Positions 1-8,825 of a stretch of DNA of 64,000 nucleotides are shown piece by piece. Position numbers and translations under genes: made by a program. The DNA is taken from NCBI GenBank assembly GCA_002706335.1, contig PAKZ01000041.1:186001-250000 (forward strand). Direction: 5' to 3'. A model generated the notes under the pieces. That model made no database searches. It had not been told where the DNA came from and saw only the letters and a list, made by a program, of their open reading frames with translations. Numbering within the stretch: the stretch's first letter is position 1; each line of letters starts with the position of its first letter. The stretch is from Ahrensia sp. GTDB lineage: Bacteria; Pseudomonadota; Alphaproteobacteria; Rhizobiales; Rhizobiaceae.

Positions 1-1082
1 ACATAGGGCAGGACGACCGCGTGATCGAGCACCGAATAGGAATTGGAATGCACGCCGGTGAACAACAGTGAATTGCGCACCTCCGTACCGGAAATGATGC
101 AGCCGCCGGACACGAGACTGGACACCGCGCTGCCGCGCCGGGATTCCTCGTCATGAACGAACTTGGCCGGCGGCATGATTTCTGAATAGGTCCAGATCGG
201 CCAATGGCGATCCCACAGATCGAGATCCGGCGCAAAGTCGGTCAGGTCGATATTGGCCTTCCAGAACGCGTCGACGGTACCGACATCGCGCCAGTAGGCC
301 GGGGCATCTGGCGCGACCTTCACGCAGCTTCGCGAAAAGCGGTGCGCGACAGCCTTGCCGTTCTTGACGATGTCCGGGATGATGTCGCCGCCGAAATCGT
401 GGCGGGAATTCGGATCGGCCGCGTCCCTGATCAGGAGATCGCGAAGGAATTTCCAATCGAAGACATAGATCCCCATCGAGGCAAGTGCGACGGTCGGATC
501 GTCGGGCGTACCCGGCGGATCGGCGGGTTTCTCGAGGAAATCGGTAATGCGATCATCGGCATCGATCGCCATGACCCCGAATGCCGTGGCCTCCTCGCGC
601 GGGACGGTAAGGCAGCCGACCGTGACATCGGCGCCGCTTTCAACGTGATGGCGCAGCATCACCTCGTAATCCATCTTGTAGACGTGATCGCCGGCGAGAA
701 TGAGAACATAGTCGACGTCGTAACTGTCGACGATGTCGATGTTCTGGGTCACCGCGTCGGCCGTACCGAGATACCACATGTTCTCGTCGACACGTTGTGA
801 GGCCGGCAAAATATCGAGATACTCATTACGTTCCGGGCGGAAGAAGTTCCAGCCCCGCTGGCAATGGCGGATCAGCGAATGCGCCTTGTATTGCGTCGCG
901 ATCGCCATCTTGCGGATGCCGGAGTTCAGCGCGTTGGACAGGGCGAAGTCAATGATCCGCGCCTTGCCGCCGAAATAGACCGCGGGCTTGGCGCGCCGGT
1001 CGGTCAGTTCCTTCAGCCGGCTGCCCCTGCCTCCGGCAAGAACGAACGCCATGCTTCTGTTCGTCAGTCTGGAAATCGCCAT
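1..1082 (-). CDS. glgC: Glucose-1-phosphate adenylyltransferase (ADP-glucose pyrophosphorylase), 3' end outside window
   Basis: The enzyme makes ADP-glucose from ATP and glucose-1-phosphate, the committed step of glycogen synthesis in the cytoplasm. Translating the minus strand from the ATG at 1082 gives [20 protein letters not shown], then [14 protein letters not shown] and [14 protein letters not shown]. These are the nucleotidyl-transferase signature and the allosteric/substrate Lys region of GlgC. About 360 codons of an expected 420 or so are present; the C-terminal beta-helix end lies beyond base 1. A second Met (residue 11) is an alternative start. The gene follows glgB by 21 bases, so it belongs to the glgP-glgB-glgC operon; glgA probably follows outside the window. 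Confidence 0.95.
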   Translation of the reverse strand, partial: MAISRLTNRSMAFVLAGGRGSRLKELTDRRAKPAVYFGGKARIIDFALSNALNSGIRKMAIATQYKAHSLIRHCQRGWNFFRPERNEYLDILPASQRVDENMWYLGTADAVTQNIDIVDSYDVDYVLILAGDHVYKMDYEVMLRHHVESGADVTVGCLTVPREEATAFGVMAIDADDRITDFLEKPADPPGTPDDPTVALASMGIYVFDWKFLRDLLIRDAADPNSRHDFGGDIIPDIVKNGKAVAHRFSRSCVKVAPDAPAYWRDVGTVDAFWKANIDLTDFAPDLDLWDRHWPIWTYSEIMPPAKFVHDEESRRGSAVSSLVSGGCIISGTEVRNSLLFTGVHSNSYSVLDHAVVLPY

Positions 1083-1103
1083 GCCACCTTCTCCTCCCTG
1101 TGA

Positions 1104-3308
1104 TCAGGTCCCGTAGGTCAGGACAACAGTCGAAAGCGGCGGTAACGTTACACGCGCCGATGCCGGCTGCCCCTGAAATCCCTCACTCGTAGCAATAACG
1201 CCGCCGAGGTTGCCTCGGTTGCCTCCGCCATAGATTTCCGCGTCGGTGTTGAGCGCCTCGCGCCACTTGCCCTCGATCGGCAGGCCGCACAGCCAGTCAC
1301 GACGCTCGACAGGCGTAAAGTTGCAGATGACGACGACTGGCGGATCGTCCGGACCGCCGCGGCGCAACCAGGCATAGATGGAATCCTCGACCGCATTGGC
1401 TTCGATCCACTGGAAGCCGTCCTCCTCGCAATCCTTTACATGCAGCGCCGGCATGGCGCGGTAGAGCGTGTTGAGATCGCGGATCAGCCGCTGGATGCCT
1501 TTGTGGTTCGGATTATCCAGGACGCCCCAATCGACCTCGCCCGACTGGGCCCACTCGGCAGGCTGGGCGATCTCGCAGCCCATGAACAGAAGCTTCTTGC
1601 CGGGATGGCCCCACATGAACCCGTAATAGGCGCGCAGATTGGCGAAGCGCTCCCATTCATTGCCAGGCATGCGGGACAGCATCGACCCCTTTCCGTGCAC
1701 GACCTCGTCATGGCTTATCGGCAGGATGAAGTTTTCCGAGAAGGCGTAATGCAGGCCGAACGTCATCTGGTGATGATGGTATTTCCGGTAGATCGGCTCG
1801 AGCTTGATGTATTCGAGCGTGTCGTTCATCCAGCCCATGTTCCACTTGTAGCCAAAGCCGAGACCGCCGGTATCCACCGGGCGCGACACACCGGGGAAAC
1901 TGGTGCTCTCCTCTGCGACTGTCATGATGCCGTCGACCTCGCCATAGACGGCCGTGTTCATGCGCTGGAGCATGTCGATCGCCTCGAGGTTCTCGCGGCC
2001 GCCATGCTTGTTGGGCACCCACTCGCCTTCATTGCGCGAATAGTCGCGGTAGAGCATCGAAGCGACCGCATCCACACGCAGCCCGTCGACATGGTATTCC
2101 TTCAGCCAGTAGATCGCGTTGGAAATCAGATAGTTGGAAACCTCAACGCGTCCGTAGTTGAAGATCAGCGTGTTCCAGTCCTTGTGGAACCCCTCGCGCG
2201 GATCGGCATGTTCGTAGAGCGCAGTGCCGTCGAAGCGGCCCAGACCATGCGCGTCGGTCGGGAAATGACCGGGCACCCAGTCGAGTATGACGCCGATGTC
2301 CTTTTCATGGGCGGCCTCGACGAGATCGCGGAATTCATGCGGTGGGCCGTGGCGGACAGTCGGGGCGTAGAGACCGACAGGCTGATAGCCCCACGAGCCG
2401 TCGAAGGGATGCTCCGACAAGGGCATGAACTCGATATGGGTGAACCCCAAGTCGTGGACATAATCGATCAGCTCAACCGCCGCTTCCTTGTAGGACAGCA
2501 TGCGGTTATCTTCCTCGTGGCGGCGTTTCCAGGATCCGAGATGCACTTCATAGACGGAAATCGGCGCAGTGCGGGCGTCGCGGCTCGCGCGTTCGCTCAT
2601 CCAGCGCTCGTCCTTCCATCCGTACCCGGAAATATCGCGCACGATCGAGGCGGTTTCCGGCGGATGCTGGGAGCCGAAGCCGACCGGGTCGGCCTTCAAC
2701 GGCTGAACGGTCCCGTCGGGTCCGACAATGCGATACTTGTAATGCGTTCCCTCGCCGATACCGGGAATGAAGATTTCCCAAACGCCCGTCGCGCCGCGGC
2801 GGCGCATGACATGGCGACGGCCATCCCACCAGTTGAAATCGCCGACGACGGAGACGCGCTGAGCATTCGGCGCCCAGACCGCGAAATGGGTGCCCCGGGC
2901 GCCCTCATGCGTCATCACATGCGCGCCGAGCACATCCCAGAGGCGTCGATGGGTGCCTTCGCCAAGCAGATATTCATCCATCTCGCCGATAACCGGGCCG
3001 AAGCGGTAGGGGTCGTCAAACTCCCAGCTGCCGCCATCGGCCGATCCTTTCAGGCGATACGCCTCGCCATCGGGTATTTCACCGACGAATACCGAAGGCA
3101 CTTCGGGAACGGGGGAAAGCACTATGGTTTCGGATGGAGTTACGGCGCTGAGCGTTTTGGCGCCCGGATCGTAGGCGACCAGACAGGTATGGTCGTCAAA
3201 CCGGTGCGGGCCGAGCACGGCAAACGGGTCGTCATGCGAACCGTCGGCTATGCGGCGCGCCGTTTCCACGGGGATCAAGGTCTTGATCAGTTCGGAAGCG
3301 GACATCAT
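1104..3308 (-). CDS. glgB: 1,4-alpha-glucan branching enzyme
   Basis: GlgB (734 aa) introduces alpha-1,6 branches into the linear glucan made by glycogen synthase. It has an N-terminal CBM48-type region (FAVWAPNAQRVSVVGDFNWW, about residues 140-160) and a GH13 catalytic barrel. The nucleophile Asp is in LRVDAVASMLYRDY, the acid/base Glu in MTVAEEST and the third carboxylate in ISHDEVVHGK. Length is normal for the family. An ATG-ATG doublet follows an AGAGG motif, so the start may be 3308 or 3305. It lies between glgP (68 bases upstream) and glgC (21 bases downstream) on the same strand. Confidence 0.97.
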   Translation of the reverse strand: MMSASELIKTLIPVETARRIADGSHDDPFAVLGPHRFDDHTCLVAYDPGAKTLSAVTPSETIVLSPVPEVPSVFVGEIPDGEAYRLKGSADGGSWEFDDPYRFGPVIGEMDEYLLGEGTHRRLWDVLGAHVMTHEGARGTHFAVWAPNAQRVSVVGDFNWWDGRRHVMRRRGATGVWEIFIPGIGEGTHYKYRIVGPDGTVQPLKADPVGFGSQHPPETASIVRDISGYGWKDERWMSERASRDARTAPISVYEVHLGSWKRRHEEDNRMLSYKEAAVELIDYVHDLGFTHIEFMPLSEHPFDGSWGYQPVGLYAPTVRHGPPHEFRDLVEAAHEKDIGVILDWVPGHFPTDAHGLGRFDGTALYEHADPREGFHKDWNTLIFNYGRVEVSNYLISNAIYWLKEYHVDGLRVDAVASMLYRDYSRNEGEWVPNKHGGRENLEAIDMLQRMNTAVYGEVDGIMTVAEESTSFPGVSRPVDTGGLGFGYKWNMGWMNDTLEYIKLEPIYRKYHHHQMTFGLHYAFSENFILPISHDEVVHGKGSMLSRMPGNEWERFANLRAYYGFMWGHPGKKLLFMGCEIAQPAEWAQSGEVDWGVLDNPNHKGIQRLIRDLNTLYRAMPALHVKDCEEDGFQWIEANAVEDSIYAWLRRGGPDDPPVVVICNFTPVERRDWLCGLPIEGKWREALNTDAEIYGGGNRGNLGGVIATSEGFQGQPASARVTLPPLSTVVLTYGT

Positions 3309-3376
3309 CCTCTCAAGCTATTCGCCCCACGCGGAATAGCAAGGGCCCAGAAAGTCCAATTCGCCCGAACGTCCGA

Positions 3377-5752
3377 TCAGGACGTGACTGAATGTGCCGC
3401 CCAGACGTCGTTCATATAGCCGCGAATGGTGCGGTCCGAAGAGAACCAGCCGGTGCGAGCGGTGTTGTATGCCGCCATGCGCATCCAGGTCTTTTGGTCC
3501 TGATAAACCCGGTCGACCTCGCGCTGTTTGTCGTAATAGGCGGCAAAGTCCGAGCAGACGAGGAAATAGTCCGACCAGCGCAGATTGTCTGCGACATCCG
3601 CGTAACGATCCGGTTCTCCGGGCGAGAACGCGCCGGACTCGATTGCGGCGATGGCCTCGGCGAGACGCGGACTGGAATCGATCGCCTTCTTAGCGTGCTC
3701 GGCAACCGATCGGCGCGCCACGACTTCAGGGGCGGTCATGCCGAAGAGGAAGAAATTGTCGGCGCCGACATGTTCACGGATTTCAACATTGGCACCATCG
3801 AGCGTGCCGATCGTGAGCGCTCCGTTCAGCGCGAATTTCATGTTCCCGGTGCCGGACGCCTCCTTGCCGGCTGTCGAAATCTGCTCCGACAGGTCCGCGG
3901 CGGGGATCAGCCGCTCGGCCAGCGTGACATTGTAGTTCGGCAGGTAAGCGACCTTCAGCAATTTCGAGGTGACGGGATCGGAGTTGATGGTGCGCGCGAC
4001 GTCGTTGATCAGGTGGATGATCTTCTTTGCGAAGACGTAGCCGGGCGCGGCCTTGCCGGCGAAGATCTTGACGCGCGGCGTCCAGTCCGCATTCGGATTC
4101 TCGCGCATTTCGTGCCACAGCGCGATCGTCTCGATAATGTTGAGATGCTGGCGCTTATACTCGTGGATGCGCTTGATCTGGATATCGTACATGGCATCCG
4201 GGTCGAGCAGGATACCTTCGGTATCGCGCACGAAATTGGCGAGATCGACCTTGTTCTGTCTTTTCGCCGCGGCATAGCGGTCCAGGAAGGCGGCATCGTC
4301 GATATGCGGCTCGATTTCCGTCAGACGGTCGAGGTGGCCGACCCAGTCATTTTCAATCACATCGTCGATCAACGAGGAGAGGGCCGGATTACAGGAAAGC
4401 AGCCAGCGCCGGGGTGTGACGCCGTTCGTCTCGTTGACGATACGGTCGGGATGGAGACGGTTCAGCTCGGCGAAAACAGTTTCCTTCATCAGGTCCGTGT
4501 GCAACGCCGACACGCCGTTGATGCGATGCGCCATGATGAAAGAGAGTTCGCCCATCTTCACATGGTCATGTTCGAGGATCGACGTCTTGCGCGTCGGATT
4601 GCGCCGGGCGTGCAGATCGTCGATGCGCTCGATCAGCTTCAGGTGGCGCGGCAGCAAGGCGCCCATCAGACCCTCGGACCAACGCTCCAGCGCCTCGGGC
4701 AGCAATGTGTGATTGGTGTAGGAAAGGCAGGCCTGGGCGATATCGACCGACTCCTCGAAATCCAGGCCCTTGTCGTCGTGCAGGAGACGCACGAGTTCCG
4801 GACCGGCGATCGCCGGGGGGGTATCGTTGAGCTGGATCGCGATCTTGTGCGGCAGCTTGCGCAGATCGTCATATTCAGTGAGGAACCGGCGCAGGATGTC
4901 GCGCAGCGAGGCGGCAGTGAAGAAGTATTCCTGCTTCAGCCGCAGCATCTTGCCCTGCTCGGTGGTGTCGTCGGGATAAAGAACGCGCGAGATCGTGCGC
5001 GCCAGCGCTTCCGGCTCGGCGGCGGCGGCGTATTCGCCCCGGTTGAAACGTTCTAGGTCGAAGACGCGGGTCGGCTTGGCGCTCCACAGACGAAGCGTAT
5101 TCGCCCATTTCCCTTGCCAGCCAATGATCGGCGTGTCGTGCGCCGAAGCGATGACCCGCTCGTCCGGCTGCCAGACAGCCCGCTCGCCAGCTTCAACGAC
5201 GGAGCCGCCGAAGCCGATCTCGAAGGCGGCTTCCGGCCGTTCGAACTCCCAGGCATGCCGGCCGCTCAGCCAGGTCTCCGGTTCCTCGACCTGGCGTCCG
5301 TCGACGAAACGCTGGCGGAACAGACCGTGCTCGTAACGGATCCCGTAGCCGTGGGCCGGGCAGGCGACAGTGGACAGGGAATCGAGGAAACACGCCGCAA
5401 GCCGACCGAGGCCGCCATTGCCGAGCGCCGCATCCGGCTCGTTTGCGAGAACGGCTTCAAATGAGATGCCAACTTCCTCGCACACTTTCTGCGACGTCTC
5501 CAGGAGGCCAAGATTGACGATCGCATCCTCCAGAAGGCGGCCGATCAAGAACTCCATCGACAGGTAATAAACGCGCTTGTGCTTGCCGGCATAGGTCGCT
5601 CGCGTGGCCGCGAACCAGGGGTCGACGATCCGGTCGCGTACAGCCAGGGACAGGGCGACCCGCCAGTCCTGAATGTGGGCGTGTTCGGGGTCCTTGCCGA
5701 ACGAGTATTTGAGATGATGCAGAAGGCTTTCTCGCAAATCGGCGTCTGTCAT
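3377..5752 (-). CDS. glgP: Glycogen/alpha-glucan phosphorylase
   Basis: GlgP releases glucose-1-phosphate from glycogen ends using pyridoxal phosphate. The C-terminal half carries EASGTGNMKFALNGALTIGT, where the Lys of NMKF is the PLP-linked residue, followed by LDGANVEI. The N-terminal half has YYLSMEFLIGRLL and ALGNGGLGRLAACFLDS, typical of the family. I chose the ATG at 5752 (791 aa, MTDADLRES) because an AAGGGA ribosome site lies a few bases upstream; an in-frame ATG at 5785 would add 11 residues. It is the first gene of the visible glg operon, and 266 bases separate it from the divergent RNase D gene. Pairing with glgB and glgC suggests joint control of storage turnover. Confidence 0.95.
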   Translation of the reverse strand: MTDADLRESLLHHLKYSFGKDPEHAHIQDWRVALSLAVRDRIVDPWFAATRATYAGKHKRVYYLSMEFLIGRLLEDAIVNLGLLETSQKVCEEVGISFEAVLANEPDAALGNGGLGRLAACFLDSLSTVACPAHGYGIRYEHGLFRQRFVDGRQVEEPETWLSGRHAWEFERPEAAFEIGFGGSVVEAGERAVWQPDERVIASAHDTPIIGWQGKWANTLRLWSAKPTRVFDLERFNRGEYAAAAEPEALARTISRVLYPDDTTEQGKMLRLKQEYFFTAASLRDILRRFLTEYDDLRKLPHKIAIQLNDTPPAIAGPELVRLLHDDKGLDFEESVDIAQACLSYTNHTLLPEALERWSEGLMGALLPRHLKLIERIDDLHARRNPTRKTSILEHDHVKMGELSFIMAHRINGVSALHTDLMKETVFAELNRLHPDRIVNETNGVTPRRWLLSCNPALSSLIDDVIENDWVGHLDRLTEIEPHIDDAAFLDRYAAAKRQNKVDLANFVRDTEGILLDPDAMYDIQIKRIHEYKRQHLNIIETIALWHEMRENPNADWTPRVKIFAGKAAPGYVFAKKIIHLINDVARTINSDPVTSKLLKVAYLPNYNVTLAERLIPAADLSEQISTAGKEASGTGNMKFALNGALTIGTLDGANVEIREHVGADNFFLFGMTAPEVVARRSVAEHAKKAIDSSPRLAEAIAAIESGAFSPGEPDRYADVADNLRWSDYFLVCSDFAAYYDKQREVDRVYQDQKTWMRMAAYNTARTGWFSSDRTIRGYMNDVWAAHSVTS

Positions 5753-6018
5753 GGTCTGTCCCTTGCCGGCAGCGGCAATCGTCATTTTAAACTTGATCGA
5801 ATATGGTCTTGGGAGGCCAAAGCGGTTTCAATCGATTCTATCGCGGATCACTCATGCTTCCGCAACCCGAATGATCGCAACTACGCGTATCGCGGCGGAA
5901 AACAAGCCTGCTTGAGAGACTGTGTTGCGAACACGCCACTTTCCGAGCCGCCAAACGGTTTCCAATTGCCGACGAAACGCACTAGAAGGCGCAAAAGACG
6001 ATTTGCCAGAGGCATGAA

Positions 6019-6648
6019 ATGGCTGACAATCCTATCCGACTGCACCGGGAAGACCTCTCCGACGAGGCCGCCGCACGATATACCGACGCGATCGCCATCG
6101 ACACCGAAACGCTGGGTTTGAGGCCGCATCGCGACAGGCTTTGCGTGGTGCAGTTGTCATGCGGTGACGGGACAGCGGATGTGGTGCAAATATCAAAGGG
6201 TCAGAAGAAGGCACCGAACCTGACCCGCCTGCTGCGTGACGGGAAGAAAACCAAGATCTTCCATTTCGGCCGCTTCGATATCGCTGTCCTGAAACATGCA
6301 TTCGGCGTGACGACGACGCCTGTCTTCTGCACGAAGATCGCCTCGCGGCTAACGCGCACCTATACCGACCGCCACGGACTGAAAGATATCTGTCGGGAAC
6401 TGCTCGGCGTCGATCTTTCGAAGCAGCAGCAGTCTTCGGACTGGGCCGCAACCGACCTGAGCGATGCGCAACTCGAATATGCAGCCTCCGACGTTCTGCA
6501 CCTGCACGCACTTAAAGCCGCTCTCGAGGAGCGACTGGCGCGCGAAGGCCGCACGAAAATGGCCGAGGCCTGCTTCCGCTTCCTGCCCACCCGCGCAGAT
6601 CTCGACCTCGCGGGCTGGGACGAGGAAGACATCTTTTCCCATAGCTGA
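6019..6648 (+). CDS. rnd: Ribonuclease D, short form (3'-5' exonuclease)
   Basis: A 209-residue DEDDy-family 3'-5' exoribonuclease. Exo I is AIDTETLGL (Asp, Glu), Exo II is HFGRFDIAVLKHAF (Asp), and Exo III is in EYAASDVLHL (Tyr four residues before Asp). There is no HRDC domain, so it is the short alphaproteobacterial type rather than the 370-residue E. coli form. It probably trims tRNA or other structured RNA 3' ends. It starts 15 bases upstream of a HAD hydrolase gene on the same strand and is likely co-transcribed with it. Other names used for such proteins are ribonuclease H-like or 3'-5' exonuclease; the exact substrate is not shown by sequence. Confidence 0.9.
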   Translation: MADNPIRLHREDLSDEAAARYTDAIAIDTETLGLRPHRDRLCVVQLSCGDGTADVVQISKGQKKAPNLTRLLRDGKKTKIFHFGRFDIAVLKHAFGVTTTPVFCTKIASRLTRTYTDRHGLKDICRELLGVDLSKQQQSSDWAATDLSDAQLEYAASDVLHLHALKAALEERLAREGRTKMAEACFRFLPTRADLDLAGWDEEDIFSHS

Positions 6649-6663
6649 GGCCAACAGCCCTCA

Positions 6664-7347
6664 ATGTCGCGACCATTGCTGATTTTCGACTGCGACGGTG
6701 TCCTTGTGGACAGCGAGTTCATCTATCTCGACGTCGAGATGACCTTTCTTCGCGACCTGGGCGTGAATGTCGACTGGGCGACCTATGTTCGCGAATTCAT
6801 GGCGCTCGGTGCGAACGAGTGGCGCATCAAATATGCCGGCCTGATCCTGCGCGAAACAGGCGAACCGCTGCTCGATGCCGGGTTCGAAAAGCTGAAAGCG
6901 GAATCGCGGCGGCGCGTCACGGCGGAACTGAAACCGGTCGAAGGCGCCGAGGCACTGCTGAAAAGCCTGACCGGGCCTCGCTGCGTGGCCTCGTCCACGC
7001 AACTCGGCTTCCTGCACCGCAAGCTCGACTTCGTCGATTTCTCCCGTTTCTTCGGCAACGGCATCTTTTCAGGCGACATGGTCGAGCATGGCAAACCCGC
7101 CCCGGATCTTTTCCTGCATGCCGCGAAGGCGATGGGCTATGGCAATGAAGACTGTATCGTCATCGAGGACAGCGCAAACGGTGTGCGCGGCGGCAAGGCG
7201 GCCGGTCATTTCGTAATCGGGTTCACCGGCGGCAGCCATTGCCGCAAGGGCCATGACGACACGCTGTTCGACGCCGGTGCGGACATTGTGCTCGACAGCC
7301 ACGAGGCGCTAACAGACTGGATCGCCGAAGAACTGCCCGCGGCCTGA
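6664..7347 (+). CDS. HAD-superfamily hydrolase (beta-phosphoglucomutase/phosphatase type)
   Basis: A 227-residue HAD hydrolase. Motif I is IFDCDGVLVDSEF (nucleophile Asp9, acid/base Asp11), the motif II region is CVASSTQLGF, the motif III Lys is in HGKPAPDLFL and motif IV is CIVIEDSANGV. The helical cap between motif I and motif II marks subclass IA, which includes phosphoglycolate phosphatase, beta-phosphoglucomutase and small sugar-phosphate phosphatases. The substrate cannot be told from sequence. It follows the RNase D gene by 15 bases and converges with the ketopantoate reductase-like gene, leaving only 10 bases between stop codons. Confidence 0.88.
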   Translation: MSRPLLIFDCDGVLVDSEFIYLDVEMTFLRDLGVNVDWATYVREFMALGANEWRIKYAGLILRETGEPLLDAGFEKLKAESRRRVTAELKPVEGAEALLKSLTGPRCVASSTQLGFLHRKLDFVDFSRFFGNGIFSGDMVEHGKPAPDLFLHAAKAMGYGNEDCIVIEDSANGVRGGKAAGHFVIGFTGGSHCRKGHDDTLFDAGADIVLDSHEALTDWIAEELPAA

Positions 7348-7357
7348 AGACTACAAG

Positions 7358-8326
7358 CTACGCCGCGGGAGGCTCTTCACAGGCGCTTTGGAGATCCTCG
7401 ATCGAAAGGCTTCCGGGCGCGATACCCTCACCGACCAACCGCCGTCCGAGTTCGCAGAGGAATTCGTTCGCCGAAACCGGGACGCCATGCAGCCTTCCGA
7501 TCAGCACTATTTCGCCGTTGAGGTAATCGGTCTCGATCGACCCGACGCCGCGGGCAAGGCTTTGGGCCGACGAAGAGCCGGTACGCTTTACGCCCGGAAC
7601 CGGCGTCATCTGCATCAGGTCATCGTGCCGGAACCCCATCGTGTATTCGATGCCGGCGGCTTTCAGGGCGGTTTCGGCCTCTGAGCGGACACGATCGGCA
7701 AGCGTCGACTTGCGCGCGGCTTCGCCTGCAGCCGCGTCGAGTACATTCGAGAGGTTCATCAGCAGCTTGCCATACTTGCCGGGCATCACATCTGCATCCG
7801 GGAATCCCGCGAAGCCGGCGCCATCGAGCGCCTTGCAGATGTCCTCAGCTACAGCGTCGACGCCGCGCGGAAAGCGCCCGATGTTGAAAACACCGAGTTT
7901 CGGCGCGCAATTGATCACCCCCTCGCCCGGCTTGACGAAATCGGCGGGCATCATGACGACAGCGGCGTAGACGTTCCGAAATATCCTGAGCGCCAGCTTT
8001 TCGTTTTCAATGCCGTTCTGGGTGCAGACGATTGCCTGTTCGCTGACGCCGCATTTCCGCAGATCCTCCAGCGCCTGCTTGGTGTCCTGCGTCTTCATCG
8101 TCAGAAAAATCACATCGTCTGGCCTGAACGCGATCTCGGAAGGTGCTCCGACGCAGGGGAATTTCACCACATCGTCCATTTCAGGCGCCCTGACGCGCAA
8201 TCCACCGGCTCGCACAGCGTCGAGTTGCGCGCCGCGGGCGATGCCGATCACGTCCTGGCCGGATTTGGCCAGCATCGCCGCAAGACCGCCGCCGATCGCG
8301 CCGAGGCCATAGAAAACAAGACGCAT
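7358..8326 (-). CDS. Ketopantoate reductase family protein (PanE/ApbA-like)
   Basis: A 322-residue NADPH-dependent reductase of the PanE/ApbA family. The N-terminal Rossmann motif is FYGLGAIGGGLAAML, with the conserved TQNGIENE loop near residue 100 that includes the Asn used in catalysis. The C-terminal helical domain holds the MLMNLSNVLDA-like stretch. I chose the ATG at 8326 because the Rossmann fold begins at residue 2 there; the reading frame stays open upstream to 8389 without family similarity. The classical role is reduction of 2-dehydropantoate to pantoate for coenzyme A. Many paralogues act on other 2-oxo acids, so I leave the symbol blank. A small conserved gene lies 25 bases upstream. 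Confidence 0.85.
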   Translation of the reverse strand: MRLVFYGLGAIGGGLAAMLAKSGQDVIGIARGAQLDAVRAGGLRVRAPEMDDVVKFPCVGAPSEIAFRPDDVIFLTMKTQDTKQALEDLRKCGVSEQAIVCTQNGIENEKLALRIFRNVYAAVVMMPADFVKPGEGVINCAPKLGVFNIGRFPRGVDAVAEDICKALDGAGFAGFPDADVMPGKYGKLLMNLSNVLDAAAGEAARKSTLADRVRSEAETALKAAGIEYTMGFRHDDLMQMTPVPGVKRTGSSSAQSLARGVGSIETDYLNGEIVLIGRLHGVPVSANEFLCELGRRLVGEGIAPGSLSIEDLQSACEEPPAA

Positions 8327-8351
8327 TTGACAGTTCCTCAAAAAGACAGAT

Positions 8352-8699
8352 CTAGCGCTCGCCGGAGGAGCGTTTACCGAACACCCCAACGCGCAGCATC
8401 ACTTCGCGCGGAATGTCGTAGGTCGACAAGAGATGATGATCGGTTTTCAGGCCGAGATAATCGCGTTGAATGAACAGAACCCAGGCCCGGTCGGCGGCGT
8501 CTTGCACCAGTTCGTCACGGTCGCGGTTGGAGCCGGGCGTGGCGTCGTGGCGGCGCAGCGCTTCCAGCGCATCCTCGAGCTGCCTGCCTATGCGGCCGAG
8601 CGCCGAGGCGGTCTCCTGCATGATCTCGTAGCCGAAGGCATCGAAGCCCTTGCTACCGGAGTTGGGGTTTCTGCGGGCGAGCGAATGGGGCGGGCGCAT
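8352..8699 (-). CDS. Small conserved protein, DUF6665-like
   Basis: A 115-residue soluble protein without signal peptide or membrane segment. A mostly helical core runs from GYEIMQETASALGRIGRQLEDAL to the C-terminal LSTYDIPREVMLRVGV. The central WVLFIQRDYLGL and the YDIPREV ending look like the family I remember from rhizobial genomes as DUF6665; this is recollection, not a search. The function is unknown. It lies upstream of the ketopantoate reductase-like gene on the same strand with a 25-base gap and is probably co-transcribed with it. The rpsA terminator lies just upstream of it. Confidence 0.65.
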   Translation of the reverse strand: MRPPHSLARRNPNSGSKGFDAFGYEIMQETASALGRIGRQLEDALEALRRHDATPGSNRDRDELVQDAADRAWVLFIQRDYLGLKTDHHLLSTYDIPREVMLRVGVFGKRSSGER

Positions 8700-8767
8700 T
8701 TCTCATTCCGGGCCAGACTGCCTCGGCAAGATCGGGCGGCGCGCGTTCCGGGTCAAGATTGCGGGCA

Positions 8768-8801
8768 ACAAAAAACCCGCCGGACGTTGCCGCCCGGCGG
8801 G
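8768..8801 (-). terminator. Rho-independent terminator of rpsA
   Basis: Read on the minus strand, an 8-bp perfect stem CCCGCCGG/CCGGCGGG (8794-8801 pairing with 8776-8783) with a 10-base loop is followed directly by a run of six T (8775-8770). It begins about 25 bases after the rpsA stop codon and separates rpsA from the DUF6665-like gene downstream. Confidence 0.9.
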
Positions 8802-8825
8802 TGATTTTCGCGGAACCGCCGAGGC

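Noticed and set aside
1440-3419. A 659-codon open frame opposite glgB
   Set aside because: It is antisense to a clear glgB with GH13 catalytic motifs; long antisense frames are usual in high-GC DNA, and its protein has no recognisable domain.
3392-5056. A 554-codon open frame opposite glgP
   Set aside because: Antisense shadow of glycogen phosphorylase; rich in Arg/Gly/Asp with no family features.
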